Below, in pieces: positions 55,497-64,000 of a DNA stretch of 64,000 nt (its first letter is position 1; every line of letters begins with the position of its first letter). Source of the DNA: Chrysogorgia sp. JL179-B06. Lineage: Eukaryota; Cnidaria; Anthozoa; Scleralcyonacea; Chrysogorgiidae. The translations under genes and the position numbers were made by a program. Below the pieces are notes generated by a model. That model was not told where the DNA came from and ran no database searches. It worked only from the letters and a program-made list of their open reading frames with translations. Where the stretch lies: the NCBI GenBank assembly GCA_035772405.1, contig JAYKKM010000217.1, positions 521,001 through 585,000 on the forward strand. Reading direction: 5' to 3'.

Positions 55497-56085
55497 GCAA
55501 ACAAGCATAGTTTAACTCGAAATAAATGCGGAGATTCAACATGGAGAGCAGCAGGGAATACATTGAAAAAGAAAAAGAGCATGCATGAGACTGGCCTTGA
55601 AATTGCAGATTGTAGGTATGCCATTGCACAGCATTCTGGTAATATGCTATATGGTGAAGTGTATGGTTATGGTTGCAAAGAACATATTTTGTATTTGGTA
55701 TGTTGTTTGCAAGTATTGGCCATGGCTTCTGAAGCATGACACTTTATCAGCCCAACAAATGCAACCTGCACATTCGTTCCTGCATACCAAAGCTCATTCA
55801 TGGTCATGTCAGGTAATTAGTCTGCCCAGAGGCATAGGAACGGATTTAAAGTTGAATGTAAAGGTATTTCTTCAAAATCTGAGAAAATGAGCTATGTTGC
55901 TACAAAATGGCATTCATTAAATGCTGATGAACGAGACTTTTGGCATGGTGAAGCTAGTAAAGTAGAAAAATTTGATGTTCAAAACATAACAGAGGAGCAA
56001 AGAAATAAATTTATTATGAAAAGCAAGAGGAACAATTCTGTGCATCTCTTTTGGTACAAAAAAACATTAAAATGTTTTGTATAAT
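55497..56085 (+). pseudogene. KDZ-like transposase fragment
   Basis: The frames give CGDSTWRAAGNTLKKKKSMH, ETGLEIADCRYAIAQHSGNM and GEVYGYGCKEHILYL, then in a shifted frame YVVCKYWPWLLKH and HSFLHTKAHSWSCQV. D-E/H-T-G, a Cys-Arg-His/Tyr motif, KYWPWL and a (M/L)HxKAHSWxCQ motif are the ordered marks of the Kyakuja-Dileera-Zisupton transposases as I remember them. The later part (55887-56084, YVATKWHSLNADERDFW then a charged region) does not match the expected GEGxEQ block, so the end may come from elsewhere. Frameshifts near 55680 and 55830. Confidence 0.65.
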
Positions 56086-56089
56086 TTGA

Positions 56090-56783
56090 TTAATATAGAG
56101 GATCATCCATAACTTACATAATCCTATATCTTGAAGCAAAAACACCTTTAGGGCATTTTACATCCTTGAACTACTATATTCTGGCTATTTTAGTCATGCA
56201 ATACATAGTTTGATATATTAGTTAAAGGTATATACTTATTTTTGTTTCCTAATGTCCTTTTTAAGAATCTCAAAAAAAATCCCATACATCTATCCATATA
56301 TATATATATTACATGCATGCAATGCATCCATCCATGCGTCAACCTACCCATTTTGGCAGCATGGAAGATTTGCTAAGACCCAAAACATCACAAACTCCTC
56401 AAAGAGACATCACACTCAAGCAGGAACAATTCAGCAAGCATAATCAATTTAAAATGGGAATGCAACTACAGGTCTGGTAACGGACCCAGGCCACAGCTGC
56501 AATTTTAACAAGTGTAATATCATCATTTTCACAGCAACAGAAAATAATTTATTTTTTATGTTGGTACCCTAACATAACAACAGAACAAAGATTACAGCAC
56601 ATGTTTGAGGTTTCCATAATTGTGTAAAAATTGTGTTATAAATATGCACATTGAGTCCTCAGAGATTCAAATGGAAAATGGCATGTGTACCCAACAAAAG
56701 CAGCTACAGTTCTTCAAAATATATTGCGTGGGTACACAAACATGGTGGCTAATATAGATGCATGGCCTTTAAGTAGTAAGTTA
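56090..56783. other. Spacer, nothing recognised
   Basis: AT-rich with a short TATATA run at about 56297. No supported feature. Confidence 0.4.
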
Positions 56784-56863
56784 AAACATGAGCGGCCGAT
56801 GTTTATAGGCAGTTACAATGGCGAGCCGTTGTAACTGCCCATAAACATCGGCCGCGAATGTTT
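56784..56863. repeat. Hairpin: 36-bp inverted arms with 6-bp loop
   Basis: GCGGCCGATGTTTATAGGCA GTTACAA-type left arm is mirrored by TTGTAACTGCCCATAAACAT CGGCCGC-type right arm. GC-rich for this region; probably a foldback element. Confidence 0.9.
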
Positions 56864-57164
56864 TGACGAACTTGTAAAATGAATAGAATATATAATACAT
56901 ACTTTGAAGTTGTAGAAACGGTACAAACAAATTATTTTAACTCCGAAAAGCTCAATTTGAGCAAGTTAACTTTGATAAAACATTGATGTTTTATTAATCA
57001 ATGTTTTATCCTGAGTTAATGTCCTACACTCTATGTGTAATGAACCGAAGGAATACATTTGACTAGAGTCGTATGGGGTTATGGAAGTGTGGGACAACCG
57101 CTCGAGTGAGATGTACTGAGTAAAGATCGTTCGGAACTGGGCCTTGAGATAAAATTGGTCAGGG

Positions 57165-57335
57165 GAAAACTCATATATGGAACGATTTTAGAAATAGGCT
57201 CTAGGGTGATTTTCTCTTATCACGCATGTATACATTGAGAAATAGGCCCTAGAGTGATTTACGATAACACAATAGGTTCTAGGGTGATTTTCTCTTATCA
57301 TGTATCCGTTTTCCAATTAGCGCTAAAGTGATTTT
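57165..57335. repeat. Degenerate tandem repeat, unit about 45-55 bp
   Basis: AAATAGGCTCTAGGGTGATT, AAATAGGCCCTAGAGTGATT, AATAGGTTCTAGGGTGATTT and AATTAGCGCTAAAGTGATTT are successive units, several followed by TCTTATCA. Confidence 0.8.
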
Positions 57336-57401
57336 GGATAACGTTTCGCAATGGACTTTAAGGAAAGACTCTGCATGTACATCACCATACGAAATCGAGG
57401 T

Positions 57402-59867
57402 ATACACACGTAAAAATCTCACAAGCTTGTTACAAGTTGTTGGCTCAACAAGCTTGCTACAAGCCTGGGAACAAGTTGTAACAATGTTGTTGTTTTATCA
57501 AGCCGTAACAAGTTTGTTGACGACAACCTTGTAGCAAGTTGTCGGGTTGCAGAGCCGTAACAAGTTGTTGGAACAAGCCGTATTAGGCTTGTTGACAACA
57601 AGCAATTTCAAACATGTTGGAACAACTTGTAACAAGCCTGATGATGTCGTCAAGGTTGTTACAAGTATGGGACAACAAGTCTGTTGCAGGTTGTTTTCAA
57701 CAAGTCTGGATCAAGCTCTCTGACAACTTGTGACACAGTTGGCACAACAAGCAAGACACAGCTTGTCCTAACAAATTGAAATAGACTTGTTGGTATGCTT
57801 GAACCTGTTTGAACCAGTTTGTAATCATGGATGGCGTGGATTATGAAGAAGAGGAAACTTAAAAACACACAACGGCAGTGCTCATCCTTGACTTTGGACT
57901 TTTATTTTTGCTGGTGTTTTCACGAAGCTCTTTGGTGAAACAGATACTGTTGACGTAAACATCGATAGATTTATACTATTCGTAAAATTTGGCAGAGCTG
58001 AACCACAGTATACAGATATTGCGAAAGGGAAAACGTTTGCACTTCGTCTTGGGCTTTGGTCATTGTTTTGGACTCGGCGAAGAGACCTATTTTGGCTATG
58101 GCTATATATTCCTTCTCAATGTTTTAAAGAGGCAAGCAAAGCTGTAAAGGTATTTTGTTTTTTATTCTAGTTATTATTTCCACTTTGGATCTCAATTTTG
58201 CATGTTCTCGACACATTTTTTCTGATAAACTTGTTAAAAGCTTCGCGTTGGCCGTTATGGATATTAACGTCATTTTCAAATCAACACTCTGTTTACTTAT
58301 TGTGTCACTTATTCAGTGATTACTTGAATTAATTGTCCACCGCCTGGTATTAATTTTTAAATAATGAAACATTCAAAACGCAATATTGATCATTAAATGC
58401 AGTCAAACATGTAAAATACACTGAATACCATATATTTTCTGTCACATCCAACTTAATTATTTCTTTCCTTTCATAATGCCCAACAACAAAAGATAAAACA
58501 AATGGTTTATAAAAAATCACCAGTGAATGCAGTTATAAAATGTCTTAAATTTAATCAGCAAACAGTTAAATATGCAAATTTTAATGCAAACTCTTTCTTT
58601 TTGTTTTCTTTACTGCTAAATGAAAATACCTGAAGATAGGTTGGGTTTTTCAAGAATTTGCAAGTAAATGAAAGGCTGTGTAAGGCACCAAAGCAATGCC
58701 AATATTTGTTGTGGCATTAATTCAGTCTGCACAAATATCTTATGCACTGGGACAGTCAAAGCAAGGACCCATGCTCTGTGTCAAACACCCATGCTCTGGG
58801 TCAAACACTTGGTGCAGATTTATTTTAACTTCAATGTCTAGTTTAGACAGCAATAATACCCCTTCACTCTTGTGACACTACTGACATAGATACTCACACT
58901 ATAATTATTTACATGTAATCTTTATATATTTTTAGATATTTTCTGAAAAAGACAGACTAAATGACCAAGAAGAAGATAAATAAAAAGTATTGTTCATCAT
59001 TGCCATGCATGAATGATAGTGGATGAGGTGTAAAGGACACCTTATAATGACAAATTTATTTTATATGACATAGCTTATTGTTGTGATTTCTATCTAAAAA
59101 CTACTGGTACTACATGTAGTATGTATTTCCTCGATAAATGTATGTACACTTGCGAGTCCAATGCAGCAACAAACTTTGATTTTCTTTGTGCAATCATGAT
59201 CAGATCAAACATCCAAAGTCAATTTCAATATTCATATTTCTGCCCAGATCTGCAAAAATGTCAACTCAAATCATAACTTACAGTAAGTATGCATGCATTT
59301 TGAGGCATTAATATTATTATTGAGTATTTTTATGTAAAATAATTATGTTTCAGCTTACCTTTTTTGTGAATATTTTGTTGTCTTGCAATGATTAATGAAG
59401 ATTTTTCGTATTACAAATATTTGTCTTCCGTTTTGTAAACAGCCACGCGGGACAAACAGCCACGCGTCTCTCGCGGGTTTACACGCAACATCGCCATGTT
59501 TGTAACAACGTTGTTGATACAGATTTGTTACGGCTTGAATTCAACAACCTTGTACCAAGTTGTTTGGTTTCTGTTACAACTTTGTTGGTGCAGACTTGTA
59601 ACAATATGATATTGACAGACTTGCTACAGCTCGGGCTCAACAACCTTGTACCAAATTGTTCGGGGTCCTGTTACAACCTTGTTGACAACAACCTTGTTAC
59701 GGCATTGATCGGACAACCTTGTTACAGTCTGCCAACAACTTGTTACAGACTTGTTACGACAACTGGGAACAAGCAGTGCGAACACAACCTGATATCGGCT
59801 TGACGTAACAGTATTGTAACAACATTGTTGCGGGTTTGTAACAAGTTGTGCGTTTTTACGTGTGTAT
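57402..59867. mobile_element. 2.5 kb non-autonomous element with long iteron-filled inverted arms
   Basis: The left end ATACACACGTAAAAATCTCA and the right end (inverted) ATACACACGTAAAAACGCAC match. Inside each end lies a region of about 370-400 bp (57410-57790 and 59500-59860) made of many imperfect copies of CTTGTTACAAG and CAACAAGTTGT. The interior (57.87-59.45 kb) has no transposase-like ORF; ORFs in the arms (57328-57534, 59525-59803) are repeat products rich in Leu-Val-Thr. The family resembles dispersed TTGTTACAAG repeats I remember from marine invertebrate genomes. Superfamily unknown. Confidence 0.8.
58766..58808. repeat. 20-bp tandem duplication
   Basis: CCCATGCTCTGTGTCAAACA is followed directly by CCCATGCTCTGGGTCAAACA. 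Confidence 0.85.
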
Positions 59868-61520
59868 GTGTCAATTGCCGCCAGCACTTCGTCACTTTAT
59901 TGTGATTATGCGAAGCATGTAATGATAATTAGTACAAATAGTATAACTGTTCATAAAAGCTAGACTACATAAAAAGTTCGGAAGTAGGATTAACAACTGT
60001 AAGATGTTCAAAAGTCACATATAGGGGTGTTCATTATAACAATTTATTTAGCGCAATGTGCTTTAGCAGCACCTATACAGGCGCCACCTATACAGGCGCC
60101 AGTGGAAGAACATAAGCTTACGTAATTATTTATCACTTATTTACTGAGACCGAGGGAAACAGTGTGTTTTGGGCGGTCGAGGGGCCACAAAACATACTGC
60201 TTTCCCGAGGTCTCAGTAAATAAGTGTTTTGTTATATAGTATATTAGTGTCAAAGTATGAATAATTCACCGGTTATTGGAGTGAACTTTGAAACCAAAAC
60301 TAGATAAATGGAACCCCGTAAATGTTTAATAAAAAAAGACTACACTCAAAGTTAAATATTTATTACAACATTCTGAACTCAAAAGTGATAACATACACTA
60401 GAACACTGAACTATAAAATGAACTTTGGAACTTCATGGTTGACGCGCATGCGCACTGCACCCATTCTATTGCGGACCGGTCAATAAATGTTCTGTTATGG
60501 ACCGGTTGCCTCGTTGCCAGGGCAATGCAGTAAACACGACGTTTTGCGGACCGGCACGTGATACGCTTTTGTCCAATCGGAAAACAGAAAAATTGAACTT
60601 TGACACTAACTATATAACAATATACATTATTATACTTTTAAATTATTATTTTTTTCATTTGTTTCTGATAAACTCTGGTTTTATGGAAAGGTGTGTGGGT
60701 GACCTTTACTGTTTGAAACTCCCTGTAAGAGTGACTAGTAACATGTGTTTCTGGCTTAAGGCCGAATAATTATAACTAAGGTTGTGATTGTTCATTATCA
60801 ATGGACAGTGAACAATCATGAATAGATAATGGTCGATAGAAGGTAGCTGAATATTGCAGCTTTATTCTATATGCTGTCAAAGCTGTCTGTGTTCAGACAG
60901 GGTATTGTTTGAACAAAAATTACTCCTTTGAAACAGTAAGCAATTTTACATTCTGTTTTGTCGAATGAATTATGTTGTATAACGATCAGCAAATACTTCG
61001 TATCGTCATTAACTATAATTTTTATTAGTAAAATTTGTCATTTAAAGATGCTGATTAAATATTAATTTATTTTGAATTTTCTTCATGAATTATTAATGAA
61101 TTTTACCTACAACCAATCCCTCAATTAATACAATCAACTACCTGTAACTACTGTATACTGTAGTTGTTTAATAATACTGTGGGATTATTTTAATGCATAA
61201 ATCGAAGGCATAAAATATCTGACATAATTTCAATATACATCATACACTTGTATACCTGTATTATAAATTTTACAATGTAATGAAAGCAAAATAATCATTC
61301 AAAAATTTATTTATGAGTTTGATTTCAATCACTAAAATCGACACAGATGGCCAAACCATAGATTCAAACAAATTAAGCACAGTAAATCTATAATCCACCT
61401 TGATGAACCATGAATTTGTTGAAGGTTTAACTTACCATGTTGATCTATACAGGTTATAGTTCTACATTGAGAACTAGCGCAGCTAGCTTGGTGGTGCAGC
61501 ACAAGTACTGAGTGGTTCAC
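59868..61520. other. Spacer with a small duplication and two inverted repeats
   Basis: CACCTATACAGGCGC is duplicated in tandem at about 60070-60099. GCGGACCGG occurs twice at 60472-60556 and a variant between. TTGTTCATTATCAATGGACAG then TGAACAATCA forms a small inverted repeat near 60790-60820. No supported gene; ORF 60497-60769 has no known motif. Confidence 0.45.
60134..60226. repeat. Foldback with about 38-bp arms
   Basis: CACTTATTTACTGAGACCGA ... GTGTGTTTTG on the left is mirrored by CAAAACATAC ... CGAGGTCTCAGTAAATAAGTG on the right, loop about 17 bp. Confidence 0.85.
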
Positions 61521-61522
61521 CA

Positions 61523-62777
61523 TTAATGGAAATATAACATAAAAGACAGTGGTCGGTAAAAATATTTTGTGTATTGTAACTCCAAGATAATCGATTGCGC
61601 TGTATTATCTAGAACAAAGATGAATAACACAAAGAGAACAGTAAAGATACAATTAGAAACCTTCTGTATTTCGAGATTGTGAAAGTGATTTTGATCATTA
61701 TGAAGAATCTTGGTACAATCCAGACAAAAAAATTGTCTGGGAATCGGAAAAATGTGGGAACACTGCATGTTACACAACTCGGATTCGAAAAGGCTTCTTC
61801 TATACCAGCATCGATTCTCAGCTCAGGGCCGCAGCGAGGGGGGGTATTGGGGGGGTGTTTCACCCCCCCAACATTTTTGAAATTGAGATATTCGGAAAAT
61901 CGAATTACTCGTTCGGAAAACTACGGCAACGTAGGTTAAGCGAGATTTCAGTCAGTGAACAGCAAAAAACTCATGTTAAGTTTATAGAACTTACAAAATA
62001 ATATTCACAAGGATAACAACGGCTATTTTTGTCGATTTACTGCATACGTACATCAGATAGATGACACCTTTTGGCTTTTGCTTTGCAATAAAATTTATCA
62101 TTTCCGGTTTTAAACAGCCTTCACAAAACCACGAATTATGATACCGTACCATAGAATTAAATTGTTTATATTTCGCCTCTTTTTTTATTGTTGAAAACTA
62201 AATTCCTACATCTGTAAACTGTCCAAGGAAATCTCTTAAAACTGCTCCCAGAATGCGGGAAATGCAATTTCCGAGACCCTAGAATTAAAAATGCCTCATA
62301 TTCGGAAAAATAATTTGAGATTCGGAAATTTGGGACTTACACACCCACCCCCCCCCCCCCCCCCCCCCAACTTTCACATGCTAGCTACGGCCCTGTCTCA
62401 GCTTCCCACGAGTTAAACTCTTTACGCCTTCGTTGATGGTGCTTTGATAGGTCGCCCTCGTTTGTTTTCTCGACGTCAGATTTCGAACTCTTGCCCTTGA
62501 TTAAACTGATTGTTATCTGCATGCATACAACTTGCTGAAGAACCTGTGTCATCCGTTTTTTTACCGTTATATGTTGACGCTTTAACTTGTATACTTTTGG
62601 TTGTCTTTTTCCCTCTGGTAGATTGGGAACGAACACGTATTTTAGAAGCTTTAAACTGCTTTGCCCAGTGAGCTCGATAAGGACTGGAACGCTAACTCCA
62701 TTAACCCGGCCGTATGATTGGATGAAGCCAATATAAAAGGAGGTATAAAACACGTGTGTTATTCGCGTGTAGTGCAC
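61523..62777 (-). pseudogene. Unassigned minus-strand ORF split by a hAT-type MITE
   Basis: The frame starts at 62777 (VSVPVLIELTGQSSLKLLKY, PEGKRQPKVYKLKRQHI, HHQRRRKEFNSWEAE) and runs into the MITE. If the MITE and one copy of its 8-bp target duplication are removed, the same frame continues (SELCNMQCSHIF, RQFFCLDCTKILHNDQNHF) to a stop at about 61523, giving roughly 210 residues. Cys pairs suggest possible metal binding. I do not recognise the protein and cannot exclude chance; the uninterrupted frame across the insertion is the main support. It lies downstream of the P-element-like gene on the same strand. Confidence 0.4.
61824..62395. mobile_element. hAT-type MITE with perfect 8-bp target duplication
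   Basis: The 572-bp element begins CAGGGCCGCAGC and ends GCTACGGCCCTG. TCTCAGCT occurs directly outside both ends (61816-61823 and 62396-62403). An 8-bp duplication with CAGGG...CCCTG ends is diagnostic of hAT. The interior has a G-run (61837-61856) and a C-run of about 22 at 62347-62368, and two copies of ATTCGGAAAA-type sequence. No transposase. Confidence 0.93.
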
Positions 62778-63180
62778 AAAACTTCATGATGTGGGATTAT
62801 TGCAAAGAATATTGTGGCCCGAGTCAGAAGAAGAGTCGGTTTCTTGTGTGAATTTAAAACAATTAGTCAACGCATTCTAAAACGACTTTTAACAACAAAT
62901 GTTTTCGGGAATATTGTCGTACAAATGAGATGCAATCAATCAAGAATTCGTGGCATAATATAACAGTTTATTTTAAGGCGATCGAGTGTCATCGTTTTGA
63001 GGACGAACGGCTTCAGACAGATTGAGATGTTTAATATTATGGAATCTAGGCTACGAAGATTGATTGCCTGTTAGAAAAACAAGGTAAGTAATAAGTATAG
63101 TGTTGTTTTTACATATTGTTTATTTAAATCACGTTTAAATATTAACTTATTGATTTTTGAATAAAATTAACTTCGTTAGT
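62778..63180. other. Spacer, nothing recognised
   Basis: A TATAAAA-containing segment (62730-62750) could be a promoter, without further support. Confidence 0.35.
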
Positions 63181-63184
63181 TGAT

Positions 63185-64000
63185 GTCTGTCACTAGGCAT
63201 TCCATTCTGAACGACGGACTCGCTATAATGCTTCCCGAATGTAAATAGGCGCAGTGAGAGATATTTCTATGCTGTGTACTTGATCAACTTCATTTGGTGA
63301 TCATGTTCCACCAAATGTTCGTTTGCACCTTCTTCGTGGTCTGCAAAGACGGGTTTGCTGGATTCCATCAGAAAGTGATGACAAACTTCAAGTATCCTCT
63401 TGCTTTTCAAATTCTTCCTTGCAGACGTTTGCTTTGAAAACATATTCACTGTATTCGATGGTGTTGAACACGGACTGGGATGGAATTGTTAATCCGCCTT
63501 TGTTCACAAATAGAGTGAAGGCAGAAGCTGGAAACACTTGGCTGTACCTCGAAGTTCCACAGTAATCGTAGTCAGAATTCTTCGAAGGAGACATGTCTGC
63601 AAGGAGACTGTGCCTGCAGGCTTGACAAGTAAGTTTCTGTACAAGTTTCGATACAATGAACCCTCCAATGTAAAATAAAACGTTTGATATAAAATCTGAG
63701 TGACTTCTGTTATCCAAATGCTCAAACATCAAGTTTGTTGCTGCCCTCTCTTCTTGGCTCTCGAAGCTCTTGTCGGCTGGTTCGTTGATGGTCGTTTCGA
63801 TTAGTGGCGAGTTTTTTTTTTCAATGGAAAATAGGAATGATCGTGACATCGTGTTTCCTGTAAAATCTATACAATTGGCATTTTTAGAAGCAGTAACTGC
63901 ATTTCTCATCAACATCTGCCGGAGAGCGTATTTAAATTGCAAACAGTTCGGCTTATTGTTCCAACCTCCTTTCGATCTTACGCACGAGAACAGCAACTCG
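63185..64000 (-). pseudogene. P-element-like (THAP9-like) transposase, 3' part, runs off window
   Basis: The minus-strand frame enters from beyond 64000: LFSCVRSKGGWNNKPNCLQF KYALRQM-type block, the late RNase H-like/C-terminal signature of P-element transposases, then NVLFYIGGFIVSKLVQKLTC QACRHSLL-type helix with two Cys, and FTLFVNKGGLTIPSQSVFNT IEYSEYVFKANV. It breaks at about 63440; a second frame continues EVCHHFLMESSKPVF, HQMKLIKYTAYRYISLRLFT FGKHYSE to about 63190, fitting the family's last helices. One frameshift in the visible part. The catalytic core and any THAP zinc finger lie outside the window. Confidence 0.8.

Noticed and set aside
57328..59887. ORFs rich in Leu, Val and Thr in the iteron arms
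   Set aside because: They translate TTGTTACAAG repeats and change frame without consequence.

Overview
This is eukaryotic, AT-rich, intron-bearing DNA. The best guess is an anthozoan cnidarian (coral or sea anemone). That rests on remembered resemblance of several repetitive protein families to those common in coral and anemone genomes, so it is inference. I found no convincing single-copy host gene. The window is a dense stack of transposable elements, mostly dead (frameshifts, stops, internal deletions), of many kinds: hAT, Mutator-like, PIF/Harbinger, KDZ-like, P-element-like, a Crypton-type tyrosine recombinase, two unnamed TIR elements, LINEs, Penelope-like elements, an LTR retrotransposon, a tRNA-derived SINE and many MITEs and foldbacks.

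Layout: 0-2.4 kb holds a 0.6 kb direct duplication, two abutting MITEs and a 22-bp minisatellite. 4.4-6.8 kb is a frameshifted hAT transposase with a recognisable GT-AG intron, carrying a MITE in its 3' part. 6.8-8.8 kb is a degenerate repetitive gene. 8.9-10.5 kb holds a foldback with ribozyme-like motifs and a Penelope-like (PLE) fragment with a MITE in its GIY-YIG region. 10.505-20.905 kb is bounded by matching terminal inverted repeats and holds a broken multi-exon gene with a FEN1/PIN-like signature and a C-terminal cysteine-rich CXC-like region; a nearly complete LINE sits inside it. 21-23 kb has a HECT-like fragment and simple repeats. 23.7-24.5 kb is a Mutator-like N-terminal part. 25.1-26.6 kb holds two different GIY-YIG PLE remnants and a hammerhead-ribozyme core. 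27.5 kb is a SINE. 28.1-30.6 kb is a minus-strand Mutator-like gene split by a LINE with a short target duplication.

33.0-34.6 kb is a second hAT relic. 35.8-42.1 kb is another repetitive gene, interrupted by a 4.6 kb TIR element (36.8-41.5 kb) that encodes a DDE-like transposase with a PHD-like finger, and followed by a 670-bp foldback. 43.3-43.8 kb is a Mutator-like C-terminus. 44.2-47.3 kb is a minus-strand DDE-like relic. 48.03-50.31 kb is a very young but internally deleted LTR retrotransposon: identical 113-bp LTRs and a GTGTC target duplication. 50.5-52.2 kb is PIF/Harbinger (minus), 52.8-53.2 kb the tyrosine recombinase, 55.5-56.1 kb KDZ-like. 57.4-59.87 kb is a 2.5 kb element with long iteron-filled inverted arms. 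61.8-62.4 kb is a hAT-type MITE with a perfect 8-bp target duplication that splits a minus-strand ORF. 63.2-64.0 kb is the 3' part of a P-element-like transposase running off the window.

The genes do not form a pathway. The relationship between them is nesting, and several insertions can be ordered because the interrupted reading frame resumes on the other side. All family names are from motif recognition without database searches.
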